Shown here piece after piece: positions 10,852-21,341 of a stretch of DNA of 64,000 nt (within the stretch, counting starts at the first letter, position 1; each line of letters starts with the position of its first letter). The stretch is taken from assembly GCF_950295315.1 (NCBI RefSeq), contig NC_080177.1, positions 85,027,623 through 85,091,622 on the forward strand. Reading direction: 5' to 3'. Source of the DNA: Erinaceus europaeus. Its lineage: Eukaryota > Chordata > Mammalia > Eulipotyphla > Erinaceidae. The position numbers were made by a program, and so were the translations under genes. The notes under the pieces are model-generated. The model did no database searches, was not told the origin of the DNA, and saw nothing but the letters and a program-made list of their open reading frames with translations.

Positions 10852-10966
10852 AGTCTTGCTTCACCACTTGCAAAGTCTACCCCAAAAAAGGGTTCAAAGG
10901 GGCTTGAACCTGGGTCCTTGTGCATTGTAATGTGTGCTCAACCCAGTGTCTCACTACCCAGCCCAA
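10737..10966 (-). mobile_element. Type B SINE, inverted next to the previous copy
   Basis: Minus orientation: tattgactgattagagacaa, a GA-rich block, ctgcagtcttgcttcaccac, gcttgaacctgggtccttgt and ctcactacccagccc. The embedded (GA) run at 10817-10848 belongs to its CT-rich region. The head-to-tail pair could fold into a hairpin in RNA. Confidence 0.85.
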
Positions 10967-11375
10967 ACTTCTCTCTGTTTCTAACCCAAATAAATTAAAA
11001 ATATATATGTTCTTTAAAAAAAGGAGAATGTTTGCCTCAAAAAGAAAAAAATATGTTCTTGTTTTCATGACATTGAGATTTTTTTAGAGTATTGATCAGT
11101 TTTTTCTTTTTACAAATTTAGCATATTTTTGCATACAGACCACATTAAAGTGGTGTGTGGTGTGTGTATTCAGAAAATTTGTCAGCGCTGGTGCAGCTGG
11201 ACCAGAGCTCACTGTCGAGAATCCAGCCCCACTCCTGAGGGAGGTAATAGAGGAACCCCCTCTCTTGCTTCTTCCCTACTAATTCTTTGCTTTGCATTTT
11301 ATTTTGCTCCAGGGCGATCACTGTGACACGGTGTCTACACAACTCTACCGACATTTCCTGATGACCGTCCTTTTC

Positions 11376-11530
11376 TTTTTTTTGATAGATGAGATACAGA
11401 GAGAGATAAAGGGAAAGGGAGAAAAAGAGACACCTGTAGCATCGCTCCACCTCTAAGGAAGCTTCACCCCTGCCGATGAGGGCGGGGGGCTTGGTCTGTG
11501 GTCCTTGTTCATCATGTTTGCACATCCTAC
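11376..11530 (-). mobile_element. Type B SINE, decayed
   Basis: Minus orientation with gagagagataaagggaaagg, agacacctgtagcatcgctc, ggaagcttcacccctgc and tggtccttgttcatcatg. The head is degraded. Confidence 0.65.
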
Positions 11531-11599
11531 GAGAGACTTCACCATGCAGCCTCTCAAAGGAGAGTAGATGTGCTATTAGGAAATTTAAACTATGAGTAA

Positions 11600-11704
11600 G
11601 TGTGTGTGTGTGCCTGTGTGTGGGGGGTGCCTGTGTGTGCTTGTGGGCATATGTTCATGTGTGCATATGTGTTCATGTGTGTGTGCATGTGTGTGGATGT
11701 GCAC

Positions 11705-11748
<44 letters not shown>
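11600..11748. repeat. (GT)n repeat with interruptions
   Basis: Interrupted TG/TGTGCA units, ending in a pure run of about 20 GT units at 11708-11748. Cysteine/valine-rich open frames over it are artefacts. Confidence 0.95.
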
Positions 11749-11749
<1 letters not shown>

Positions 11750-11757
11750 CCTCTGCC

Positions 11758-11852
11758 CAGGCTTATGATGCTGCTGGGGGTTGGACTGGGGACCTGGGAG
11801 CCTCAGGCATTAAAATCATTTGCTGAACCTTGATGTCTCTCTAGCCCTAAAC
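11758..11852 (-). mobile_element. Type C SINE fragment
   Basis: Minus orientation: gatgctgctgggggttgga, gggacctgggagcctcaggc and a tctctctagccct end, the complement of the type C head and B-box region. A large GT repeat adjoins its 3' side. Confidence 0.6.
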
Positions 11853-11854
11853 CA

Positions 11855-12340
11855 TGAGTATATTTTAAGAAAATTGTCCATTAAGAACTCATTGCTTCCT
11901 TTTTTGGCATAAACATTGGATTTTAATTTAATTTTTTATCAGGTAGTTAATTTTGCTTCTCTACAACTCTAGGAGGATATGTGTACTCTCCAGAAACATT
12001 GATATGATGTATTGGCAGAGAAGGTTGTCAGAGACAAGTTTCTGAGCAGTTCATTTAGAGAAAATCTTCGCAAGAGATAGGAAACAAAGGTGTTTCTTAA
12101 TGTATTGATTGAGAGTGGTTCATAAACATTTATAAACATAATAAATATTGATATATGAAAACAAAAAAATCTATGTAAAATTACATAAAATCTATAAATC
12201 TATCACTTTGAAAATAATGGGCAATGCTTTATTCTGGTGGATTTTAATTTTTAGCATGTAAACACTATTATTATATAGATTATAGTCAAGCTGAATTTAT
12301 TCTTATAAGTTCATTCTACTTTTCTCCTTACTAGGGTTCA
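11855..12340. other. Unassigned AT-rich sequence
   Basis: No recognised gene or repeat. Confidence 0.4.
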
Positions 12341-12344
12341 CTTT

Positions 12345-12450
12345 TTAACATACAGAGAACGAGAGAGACAGAGACAGAGGGGTAAAGACCCAATAGCACT
12401 GACACTGTAGTGAGTGAAATGAGGACTGGGCTGAAGTCTACATTGCAAAG
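12345..12450 (-). mobile_element. Possible decayed type B SINE
   Basis: GA-rich block (gagagagacagagacagagg), then agcactgacactgtagtg and gggctgaagtctacattgca. These follow type B minus-strand order but are heavily diverged. Confidence 0.35.
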
Positions 12451-13125
12451 AAAATTTAAAATCTAGGTGAGCTATTTTTCCAGTCTTCCAAAAGATATAT
12501 TTTAAAATTTTTTCCATTGTATTAGGAGTGCTTTATCATATAAATAAATTTGTTTTTTTTCTATTTTTTTTCAATAAACTTCAAGAAAAGAGAGGGAGAA
12601 GGTACTTTTAAGGTGAAAAGACACCAGTTGGATTGATTGAGCTTCAGAGAGTGTTTCTGTGTACTCTTTATGCCAGCAATGAAAGCACGGAAGAGCAACA
12701 TATGTTTAATTTTTACAGCTACTGAGATAATTATTTCATCTCCCCAATGATGAAGTCCAAATAAAAGTGGATCGAGCTGTGGATATGAGAATAAGAAGAT
12801 GGTATTTCATTGACACGTTCTCTGGGCCCTGCCTCTGGAGAGAGATGTCCCACTGTTGGGAATGCAGACTGTTTGGCTCCTGATCTTATTTGTGTCTTCT
12901 TTCTGTTTGGGGCTGCCCTCCCCTTCCCACTCATCTCACCCTGACTCCCACTCTGACTCTCATGCATTCAGTGAGGAGGACTTCCCAGTTAACCTGTCAA
13001 ATTCGATGAAGTGTTGCAAGCTATGCATGGTGACACTTGCTGTAATTAACTGTGAAAAGCAGCTGAAAGGCACCCTTTAGAGTGCTTGGCAATTGAGTGT
13101 GAAGTCTCCTGAGGGCTCTTGCTCA
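12451..13125. other. Unassigned sequence with a signal-peptide-like chance frame
   Basis: A 74-codon frame at 12856-13080 starts with a hydrophobic stretch (MQTVWLLILFVSSFCLGL) followed by a Ser/His/Asp-rich part. It has no homolog I recognise, and there is no context of a gene. I do not call it. Confidence 0.3.
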
Positions 13126-13126
13126 G

Positions 13127-13645
13127 TTTTTTTTTTTTAAATTTTATTTATAAAAAGGAAACACTAACAAAAACCATAGGATAAGAGGGGTACAACTCCA
13201 CACAATTCCCACCACCAGAACTCCGTACCCCATCCCCTCCCCTGATAGTTTTCCTATTCTCTATCCCTCTGGGAGTATGGACCCAGGGTCATTGTGGGAT
13301 GCAGTAGGTAGAAGGTCTGGCTTCTGTAATTGCTTCCCCGCTGAACATGGGTGTTGGCAGGTGGATCCATACTCCCAGCCTGTCTCTCTCTTTCCCTAGT
13401 GGGGCAGGGCTCTGGGGAAGCGGGGCTCCAGGACACATTGGTGGGGTCGTCTGCCCAGGGAAGTCTGGTTGGCATCATAGCAGCATCTGGAACCTGGTGG
13501 CTGAAAAAAGTTAACATACAAAGCCAAACAAATTGTTGATTAATCATGGACCTAAAGGCTGGATTAGTGCCGATGAAGAGTTGGGGGGGGGTCTCCATTT
13601 TGTAGGTAGTTAGTAGTCTTATTTAAGTTACATTTCAAAGAGCCA
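13127..13645 (-). mobile_element. R repeat, long copy
   Basis: Minus orientation, T-rich end at the left, then ataagaggggtacaactcc, cccaccaccagaactccg, atccctctgggagtatgg, gaacatgggtgttggcagg, tccctagtggggcagggct, ctggaacctggtggctgaaa, and an upstream section (caaacaaattgttgattaat through tctccattttgtaggtagtt). The upstream section aligns with the R copy at 17.9-18.2 kb, so R is a defined unit well beyond 400 bp. Confidence 0.75.
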
Positions 13646-14108
13646 GTTTTGAGCACAGAGAGCTTTCGTGTGGAAGTGGACTTTGCCCTGGAAACCAGTG
13701 GTGAACTCGTCGTAGACTGTGTCCATCCTGCCATGGCTCCTGGTGTGCACCCTTGAGATGTGGTTGGAAACACTGGTAGTTCTCTGTGGACAGGTTCAGC
13801 TCTTCACTCCAGTGTGTCTCTGTACAGACATCTCAGACTCGTTTGTTCCTTTACTCTCAGCATTTATAAAAACCATCTTAGTTTTTCGGTACTGTGATGA
13901 ACAACGAATTAAGCAAAGTTCTAGACTAGATGGCAGCAGTAGGAGATTCTAACCTGGGTTCTCACACGCGGCGAAGCATGGCCCTGCGGGCCAGCTGCCT
14001 TCTGGGTCAGACGCTGTGACTTCTCTAGCCAGGAGGGTGTCTGCTGGGCCTCTGCTCAGTGTGTTTCCAGCTCGTCTCTTTCTGTTTCCTGCCCTACATT
14101 CTTTGTTT
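13646..14108. other. Unassigned sequence
   Basis: May include more of the R unit or older repeat DNA. I cannot align it to another copy in the window. Confidence 0.35.
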
Positions 14109-14119
14109 TTTGTTTATTT

Positions 14120-14240
14120 CGCTTTGTTTTGCTAGAGCACTGCACACCTCAGGCTTGTGCTGATGTGGGGAAGTGAACCTGGAACAGGAGGCACCATTGC
14201 GGTTATCTTCTCCTCCGAGTTCTATGGCTCTATGGATGAC
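14120..14240 (-). mobile_element. Type C SINE, decayed
   Basis: Minus orientation: tgctagagcactgcacacct, caggcttgtgctgatgtggg, aagtgaacctggaacagg and a degraded head. Confidence 0.5.
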
Positions 14241-14282
14241 AGTCTTTGGTTTTTCTGATTAAGATACCTTTTACTTCTTTAC

Positions 14283-14284
<2 letters not shown>

Positions 14285-14338
<54 letters not shown>
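14285..14338. repeat. (GT)n microsatellite
   Basis: A pure run of about 27 GT units. Confidence 0.97.
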
Positions 14339-14341
<3 letters not shown>

Positions 14342-14349
14342 GGAGAAAA

Positions 14350-14640
14350 CTGTTTTTTAAATTTTATTTTTAATTTCTTGTTAATGATTTAATAGTGATT
14401 AACAAGATTGTAAGGCTACAGTTCCCGCCACCAGAGCTCCATGTCCCATCCCCTCCATTGGAAGCTTCCCTATTCTTTATCCCTCTGGGAGCATGGACCC
14501 ACATTATGGGGAGCAGAAGGTGGCTTCTGTAACTGCTTCCCTGCTGGACATGGGTGTTGGCAGGTGGATCCACACCCCCAGCCTGTCTCTGTCTGTCCCT
14601 AGTGGGGCAGGGCTCTGGGGAGAGGAAGTTCCAGGACATT
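14350..14640 (-). mobile_element. R repeat, 5'-truncated
   Basis: Minus orientation: an AT-rich tail with gatttaatagtgattaacaa, gttcccgccaccagagctc, atccctctgggagcatgg, ctggacatgggtgttggcag, tccctagtggggcagggctc and ttccaggacatt. It lacks the segment upstream of the gtcctgga block and belongs to an older subtype than the copies at 13.1 and 54.1 kb. Confidence 0.75.
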
Positions 14641-15290
14641 CTCTTGGCTCATTTCCTTTATACTTTTACTAACTGTTGATGGATGAGCCGACTTCTCTTC
14701 AATGTGATGACATCTGAATAAGATGTATAAGTGGCATAAGCTTATCCTGTTGGTGATTTGTGGTCTAGTTGTCAGTAGTATTTGCTTAGTGTCCGCAACG
14801 TTAGGTATTTTTGTTTCTGCTGTGCTCAGAGCCATTCACAAACTCTGCATGTAGAAATGTTTGAATCTGTTGTACAGGTAAACCACAGCATCATGAAATT
14901 GGGGCCATTTTATTTTCACATTTTTTGAATTAGATTCAGGAATCTAATTGTCTTTGCTACTGAGCCACAGGGATGCAAAGTGACAGTTCTGATTGAGCTG
15001 AAATTAATCGCCACTAGATGGCAGCCTTGCTGGGTATTAGTGATCCATACGGTTGGTTAGAAGAGTTGTGAAGAGCCATGTATCATAATTGTCACAAACC
15101 CAAGTCCAGAACGGACGCCTAGTCACCACTCAGCATTGCTTTTATTTTTTTAAATTAATATGTACTAAGCACTTCCTGCAGACAAGTCATGGTATCAGTA
15201 ATCTCAAAAGCTGGTTTAGCAAATATCTATGTAAAAATTTCAACTTTTCCTCATTATGTATTAGTCAGTTATATTTTTATAATGTTTTAT
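14641..15290. other. Unassigned sequence
   Basis: No recognised gene or repeat. Confidence 0.4.
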
Positions 15291-15291
15291 A

Positions 15292-15480
15292 TATTTATTT
15301 TACATAGAAATAAAGAAATTGAGAGGGGAGGAAGAGATAGAGAGGGCAAGACAGAGACAGCTGCAGCCCTGCTTCACCACTCCTGAAGCTTTCCCCCTGC
15401 AGGTGGAGACAGGGGCTTGAACCTGGGTCCTTGTGCATTGTAATGTGTATAATTAACCAGGTGCACCACCACTCACTCCT
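15292..15480 (-). mobile_element. Type B SINE
   Basis: Minus orientation: aaagaaattgagaggggagg, agctgcagccctgcttcacc, tgcaggtggagacaggggct, gaacctgggtccttgtgcat and aaccaggtgcaccaccactc. Confidence 0.88.
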
Positions 15481-16275
15481 GTATAAATCAACTGTATAGC
15501 TACATATTTAATATCACACATTTAAGTGAGTTTTTATAAAGATACGTAGATAGCATGTTAATATGAATTATTCTATAAAACTTTAAAATATATTGTTCTT
15601 TTTTCCACTTTAACATTTTACCACCCTTTTTAATTACCAAAACTCAGTGTAAATCTGTCCTCTATGTTACCTCAAATATTCTCATATCAAGATAATATTC
15701 TCCTAGCCTATACTATTTTAAGCAAAGCTCCCCAATGCAAAAACAAACAAACTAAACTAAAACCCCCATGAACTGATGGAATGAGAACATTGAACATTCT
15801 GCATGACAGACAACAGAGATGGTTGTCTTTTTAAGAATTTGATTTTTAGATGTTTCCTGTGCATTTTAATATTATGGCCTTCATATTCTTAGTGTATAAA
15901 TGCAAGTGTTCATCTAAACACATTAAAATGTATGACATCAGTCAGTTCTGAATGAGGAAATAAATAACAATGGAATCCAAAAGTAATTTCATTTTATTTG
16001 AACAGTAATACTTTATATTTAAGAATCAAATTAAAATGTGCATTAAAATCATTAAAGACTGAGTAATATGCACTGCAATCTGAGACAGTTCTGACAACAC
16101 GTTTCCTTTGCCCATTGCAATGTTTGTCATTCTCATTTTTCTTTTCATTTTTTTTTTCTTTTTCTCTCTCTTTATAATCGCTCACACACAGAGTTGAGAA
16201 CATGTATCTTGAAAATCTTTTGATCTGAATGAACCATATCCTTTTTAATAATTTCATAATACTATGGTCATAATT
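15481..16275. other. Unassigned AT-rich sequence
   Basis: No recognised gene or repeat. The 87-codon minus frame at 15994-16257 includes a Lys/Glu-rich low-complexity part and is not a credible gene. Confidence 0.4.
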
Positions 16276-16482
16276 TCTTTTATTTTTATTTATTTATTAA
16301 ATTGAAACAGATAAATTGACAAGGGAGTAGGAGACAGAGAGGGAGAGAGACAGAGAGACACCTGCAGCCCTGCTTCACCACTCAGGAAGCTGCCCCCCTA
16401 CCTGTGGGGAGTAGGGGCTTGAACCTGGGCCTTGTGCCCTGTAATGTGTGCAGTTAACCAGGTGTGCCACTGTCTGGACCCT
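16276..16482 (-). mobile_element. Type B SINE
   Basis: Minus orientation with tail tttatttttatttatttatt, gagagggagagagacagaga, cctgcagccctgcttcacca, ggggcttgaacctgggcctt and aaccaggtgtgccactgtct. Confidence 0.88.
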
Positions 16483-16630
16483 AATTTAATTTTTCTGCAA
16501 GTCTTGGCCTTGTTGTCCACACTGCTATGCCTTGTATAGTATGTCACCCCCGTCTACAGGAGGAGCCTGTTACAGAGCAGAAGGCATGAATCAACAATGT
16601 GGGACCTGTTCTTAGTCCTGTCTACATGTA

Positions 16631-17034
16631 CGTCCAACGCTTGACGTCTCGTCACCCAATCTGGTCCCCTACGCCTACACTGAACTTCTCTGTTCCAGAC
16701 TCTTGGAAACAGAGTTGGCAGTCAGCTGAGGTCAAGAACAAACACCTCATCACAGACCCCTGCGAGCGTCAACCCGGCTTTGACCTAGCACGTTATGATC
16801 GGGCCCTCCTCAATCGCTATCGAACAGGCCATGGCCGGTGCGCCGCTATGTCCCATCGCTGGGGAGCCAGAGACGACCCGAACTGCCCCTGCGGCTCCAG
16901 ACAGACTATGACCCACATAGTCAACGACTGCCACCTCTCCAGATTCAAAGGAGGTCTCGAAACTTTACATCAGGCTCAACCTGATGCTGTTGACTGGCTA
17001 CGGAAGAAGGGCAAACGCTAGAAGAAGAATTGGA
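16631..17034 (+). mobile_element. Vingi non-LTR retrotransposon, 3' end only
   Basis: About 390 bp match the 3' end of the larger Vingi copy (56.68-57.07 kb), with roughly eight substitutions (about 2%). The frame is open to its TAG stop at 17019-17021. It encodes the conserved C-terminus, including a CPCGSRQTMTHIVNDC segment (pattern C-x-C-x7-H-x4-C, a putative zinc knuckle). The tail is only about three GAA-type units, against about 35 in the other copy. Vingi was described from hedgehogs as a sister clade of Ingi without an RNase H domain. This is a severely 5'-truncated, non-functional copy. The MGPVLSP start of the open frame is host sequence. Confidence 0.93.
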
Positions 17035-17915
17035 GTATAAACTCAGAACCTTCCACTTAGGGACGTATTATTCATGGACATCACCATCACTAGCAGATCT
17101 CCACGCTCTGGGATTTAAGGATTCTGGGAGAGAAGCTCACACATTCAAAGCCAAGAAGACTCAAGGATGTGGAGAACAGCAGCAAGGGGAACTTGATGCG
17201 ATTGTACAAAACCAGGGCAGACCCAAGCGAACTCAGGGAATCCCACAGCACCCAACACTTTAACCTGCTGAGGCAAAGCCCCTCTCCAGCTCCATCTCCT
17301 TATATCATGGCTGAGTTCCCTGGGGTGAGCAATCTTGTCTGAGTGGTGCTAGCAACAGAAGGGATTTTACCTTCTAGATTATGGACCCCAGCAACGTTAG
17401 TGCAGATTTCTCCTTCCTTATGCTGACACAGACTGTGTATAAAGTTCAGCCAGGAGGGTTCATAGGATGGATGGAAGATGACTAGCTAAAAGTGTTAAAT
17501 TATGTAGGAGAGACACTATTGCTTTTTTTTCTTCTCTTTTGTACTCAGTTCTATCCGGGAAACTCTCATGAGGGAATGAAACTCTGCTGTTGCTCATAAA
17601 ACAATCTTTTAATAAGTTCATATAAAGCTATGAGGAGTTTGATTTTTTAATAAATTTTGCATTTTAATTTTGTTATATTTTTTTAGATTATGAATCTGAC
17701 ACAGGTATCACAAAATGTAAATCAACTGCACTTCTTTCTGGAGGCTCTAATAGGAATTGGCTTCTTTGATGGGTTTATAGTTGAATATTTATATATTTTC
17801 CCATATTTGGGAGCTACTCTCTGCCCTCATCCAGGTTACTAGTCCTATTCTCCACTCTGAGGCCATCTTCCCAGACAATACTTTTAGCCCACCTGCATGT
17901 TAGTGTTTGGGCTCA
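17035..17915. other. Unassigned sequence downstream of the Vingi tail
   Basis: The open frame at 17030-17263 has no recognised domain. I cannot place this stretch in any repeat family visible here. Confidence 0.35.
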
Positions 17916-17919
17916 GTCA

Positions 17920-18211
17920 AAAATTAGTAAAGTCATAGGCCCCTTGGAATATACCTAAAATAAACTTCCTAGCTTCTTCCAGCATGGAACCTCCAAATCT
18001 CATTTGCTCTACCCTTACCTTTAGGTTCCTGATTATTAAACACTTGGTCCTGCTTTATATCTCAATGCTTTTCAGTCACCAAGTTGCAGATGCTACCATG
18101 ACGCCCACCTGACTTCCCTGGGCAGGAGACCTCACCAAGGTGTCCTGGAACCTCCTCTCTCCAGAACCCTGCCCCACTAGGGAAAGACAGAGACAGGCTG
18201 GGAGTATGGAG
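17920..18211 (+). mobile_element. R repeat, 3'-truncated upstream segment
   Basis: Plus-strand R sequence. It runs from an upstream part (ggccccttggaatatacct, cctttaggttcctgatt) through ttttcagtcaccaagttgc, the tggaacctcctctctccag block and tagggaaagacagagacagg. It stops near gggagtatgg, before the usual R 3' half, and is followed by an A/T-rich tract. It is joined head to tail with the L1 beginning at 18.26 kb. Confidence 0.65.
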
Positions 18212-18264
18212 GAGTTTAATCTTAAAATAATAATAGTAAAGTAGAAAAAAAATGCACAGTCTTG

Positions 18265-18526
18265 AGAGCCCAGAAGTGAGCCCCCACACGTATGGACATC
18301 TAATCTTTGACAAAGGGGCCCAGACTATTACATGGGGAAAGCAGAGTCTCTTCAACAAATGGTGTTGGAAACAATGGGTTGAAACATGCAGAAGAATGAA
18401 ACTGAACCACTGTATTTCACCAAATACAAAAGTAAATTCCAAGTGGATCAAGGACTTGGATGTTAGACCACAAACTATCAGATACTTAGAGGAAAATATT
18501 GGTAAAACTCTTTTCCACATAAATTT
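18265..18526 (+). mobile_element. L1 ORF2 fragment, 5' piece of a split L1
   Basis: Encodes late ORF2 sequence: cacacgtatggacatctaat, then ctttgacaaaggggccc, ttcaacaaatggtgttggaa and gtggatcaaggacttgga. These are hallmark blocks of the mammalian L1 ORF2 C-terminal region. The plus-strand frame at 18252-18533 covers it. L1 reading resumes at 19401 after an R insertion. An 8-bp repeat cagtcttg at 18257-18264 and 20841-20848 may be the target-site duplication of the whole L1. Confidence 0.9.
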
Positions 18527-19400
18527 CTTTTAATATTTTTTATTTTTTATTTAAGAAAGGATTAATTAACAAAACCATAGGGTAGGAGGGGTACAACTCC
18601 ACACAATTCCCACCACCCAATCTCCATTTCCCACCCACCCCCCCCCTGATAGCTTTCCCATTCTCTATCCCTCTGGGAGTATGGACCCAGGGTCATTGTG
18701 GGATGCAGAAGGTGGAAGGTCTGGCTTCTGTAATTGCTTTCCCGCTGAACATGGGCGTTGACTGGTCGGTCCATACTCCCAGTCTGCCTCTCTCTTTCCC
18801 TAGTAGGGTGGGTCTCTGGGGAAGCTGAGCTCCAGGACACATTGGTGGGGTCTTCAATCCAGGGAAGCCTGGCCGGCATCCTGATGGCATCTGGAACCTG
18901 GTGGCTGAAAAGAGAGTTAACATACGAAGCCAAACAAACTGTTGAGCAATCATGGACCCAAAGCTTGGAATAGTGGAGAGGAAGTGTTAGGGAGGTACTC
19001 ACTGCAAACTCTAGTGTACTTCTGCTTTCAGGTATATATTTTGCAGTAGTTTATGGATACGTGTGAACATATGCTCTCTCTCACAGAAACTGGTGTATAT
19101 CTAGGTTTTGGGACTTTGTTAGAAAGTGAACCACCTGAGATGAAATTAGAGTATACTATGAAAGGAAAGGTCTCACCCGAGTAATGAAGTTGAAGGGTTG
19201 TCATTCCACAGGTGAAGTCTCTGGACACAGTCTGAAGTGAAGCATGTTGAGGTGGCAATCGTTGTGTTGGTTAGGTTGTGATCGGCAGATGCAATATTAT
19301 TTGATATGGATTGGGAGAGGCATACGGGAAAGTGGGCCCTATCCAAGGGTTCCAGGACTGGGGGAAGTAGAGGCTCTATAGTGGAGATGTGAGGTTTCCG
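18527..19400 (-). mobile_element. R repeat, longest copy (~874 bp), inserted in L1
   Basis: A complete-looking R unit in minus orientation splits the L1 frame. The 9-bp direct repeat cataaattt flanks it at 18518-18526 and 19401-19409, and joining across it restores L1 sequence. The T-rich left end is the 3' poly(A) side. It is followed by ccatagggtaggaggggta, tccctctgggagtatggac, gaacatgggcgttgactgg, gggaagctgagctccagga, ctggaacctggtggctgaaa and about 400 bp of further sequence to gtgaggtttccg. The copy gives the best view of R's length. It has no open frame longer than about 146 codons, and none is recognisable. Confidence 0.8.
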
Positions 19401-20137
19401 CATAAATTTTAAAGACATCTTCAGTGAAATGAATCCAATTACAAATAAGACTAAGGCAAGCAGAAACCTATGGGACTACATCAATTAAAAAGCTTCTGCA
19501 CAGCAAAAGAAACCACTACCCAAAGAGACCCCTCACAGAATGGGAGAAGATCTTTATATGCCATACATCAGACAAGAGGCTAATAACCAGAATATATAAA
19601 GAACTTGCAAATCTCAACAACAAGAAAATAAATAACCCCATCCAAAAAAGGGGGGAGGACATGGACACAGTATTCACCACAGAAGAGACCCAAAAGGCTG
19701 AGAAACACATGAAAAAATGCTCCAAGTCTCTGATTGTCAGAGAAATGCAAATCAAGACAACAACGAGATATCACTTCACTCCTGTGAGAATGTCACACAT
19801 CAGAAAAGGTAACAGCAGCAAATGCTGGAGAGGGTGTGGGGTCAAAGGAACCCTCCTGCACTGCTGGTGGGAATGTCAATTGGTCCAACCTCTGTGGAGA
19901 ACAGTCTGGAGAACTCTCAGAAGGCTAGACATGGACCTACCCTATGACCCTGCAATTCCTCTCCTGGGGATAGATCCTAAGGAACCCAACACACCCAGCC
20001 AAAAAGATCTGTGTACACATATGTTCTTGGCAGCACAATTTGAAATAGCCAAAACCTGGAAGCAACCCAGGTGTCCAACAACAGATGAGTGGCTGAGCAA
20101 GTTGTGGTCTAGATACACAATGGAATACTATTCATCC
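19401..20137 (+). mobile_element. L1 ORF2 C-terminal part, middle piece of split L1
   Basis: Continues the L1: gactacatcaattaaaaagc, cttctgcacagcaaaag, then gagaaatgcaaatcaagac, tgctggagagggtgtgggg and aatggaatactattca. The last block normally lies just before the end of ORF2. At 20138 the sequence switches to R. Confidence 0.93.
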
Positions 20138-20146
20138 CTGGATTGA
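19661..20146 (+). pseudogene. L1 ORF2 C-terminal open frame remnant
   Basis: 161 codons of the ORF2 protein's C-terminal part. The peptide contains [20 protein letters not shown], a cysteine-rich [19 protein letters not shown] segment and [16 protein letters not shown], all typical of the L1 ORF2 C-terminus. The endonuclease and reverse-transcriptase domains are absent. The frame ends prematurely in R sequence (YYSSLD). Non-functional. Confidence 0.9.
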
Positions 20147-20473
20147 AGACACCACCAACGTGTCCTGGAGCTCAGCTTCCCAGAGACCCATCCTACTAGG
20201 GAAAGAGAGAGGCAGACTGGGAGTATGGACCGACCAGTCAACGCCCATGTTCAGCGAGGAAGCAATTACAGAAGCCAGACCTTCTACCTTCTGCAACCCT
20301 CAATGACCCTGGGTCCATGCTCCCAGAGGGATAGAGAATGGGAAAGCTATCGGGGGAGGGGGTGGGATATGGAGATTGGGCGGTGGGAATTGTGTGGAGT
20401 TGTACCCCTCCTACCCTATGGTTTTGTTAATTAATCCTTTCTTAAATAAAAAAAAAAAAATTAAAAAAAAAAT
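20138..20473 (+). mobile_element. R repeat within the L1 3' end
   Basis: Plus-strand R, from ccctggattgaagacacc to an A-rich tail after ttaattaatcctttcttaaa. It sits between the tggaatactattca block of L1 and the atggtgacttcac block, with no visible target-site duplication and loss of about six L1 bases. A second L1 at 52.0 kb shows R at the same L1 position. Confidence 0.85.
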
Positions 20474-20837
20474 GGTGACTTCACTGTTTTCAGCCGATCT
20501 TGGATGGACCTTGAAAAATTCATGTTGAGTGAAATAAGTCAGAAACAGAAGGATGAATATGGGATGATCTCACTCTCAGGCCGAAGTTGAAAAACAAGAT
20601 CAGAAGAGAAAACACAAGTAGAACCTGAATTGGAATTGGCGTATCGCACCAAAGTAAAAGACTCTGGGGTGGGTGGGGGGGAGAATACAGGTCCATGAAG
20701 GATGACAGAGGACCTAGTGGGGGTTGTATTGTTATATGGAAAACTGGGAAATGTTATGCATGTACAAACTATTGTATTTACTGTCGAATATAAAACATTA
20801 CTTCTCCAATAAAGAAATTAAAAAAAATAAAAATAAA
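20474..20837 (+). mobile_element. L1 3' UTR, end of the split L1
   Basis: Starts at aatggtgacttcactgttt and continues with gagtgaaataagtcagaaac, gggatgatctcactctcag, caccaaagtaaaagactct and gggggttgtattgttatatg. It ends at the polyadenylation signal ccaataaagaaatt and an A-rich tail. Confidence 0.93.
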
Positions 20838-20849
20838 GCTCAGTCTTGC

Positions 20850-21296
20850 TACACTTTAGTTTCCCCCCTGATTTTCTCTAGTTTCTCTGTTTCTTTAAAT
20901 TTTAGAAGTTAAAAAAATTGGAAGTTACAAAGTTGAAAGGGACATGAAGTCACAATAATTGTTAGGCTTCTTTCTAGCCGTTTACCTAGTTCTTATCCAA
21001 GATGTTAGTTAAAATATAAATCTGACCACTATGAAACAAATCCAGTGAAAAATGAGTGAGGTGAGGAAAGTGTAATTTTACAAAACAACAATGTAGGGAG
21101 ACAATAGAACGTTGAAAGAAAAATGATTTCACTGAGTCTTGCTTGTCCTCAAAAAAATTTTTATACGGGATCTGCAGTGGAGGACTAATATGATGCTTAG
21201 AACTTTTTCCAGAGAATTTAGACTCCTGTCATGAAGATCTTTCTTTCTACATGAAGAATGAAAGAAACGAGAGCATTTCTTTTGCAGCAGAAAGCC
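20850..21296. other. Unassigned AT-rich sequence
   Basis: No recognised gene or repeat. Confidence 0.4.
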
Positions 21297-21297
21297 T

Positions 21298-21340
21298 GCC
21301 TTTCTTCCTTTCTTCCTTTCTTTCTTTCTTTCTTTCTTTT
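21298..21340. repeat. (TTCC)n/(TTTC)n microsatellite
   Basis: About three TTCC and six TTTC units at the A-tail side of a minus-strand SINE. Confidence 0.9.
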
Positions 21341-21341
21341 T

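Noticed and set aside
12856..13080. Small secreted-protein-like frame with hydrophobic N-terminus
   Set aside because: Only 74 codons, no recognised family, no promoter or splice evidence, and such frames arise by chance in a 64 kb window.
13254..13598. Minus-strand frame of 114 codons with recurring PTRERERQAGSMDPPANTHVQ
   Set aside because: The same peptide appears in every R copy with varying frameshifts and stops; it is the chance translation of R.
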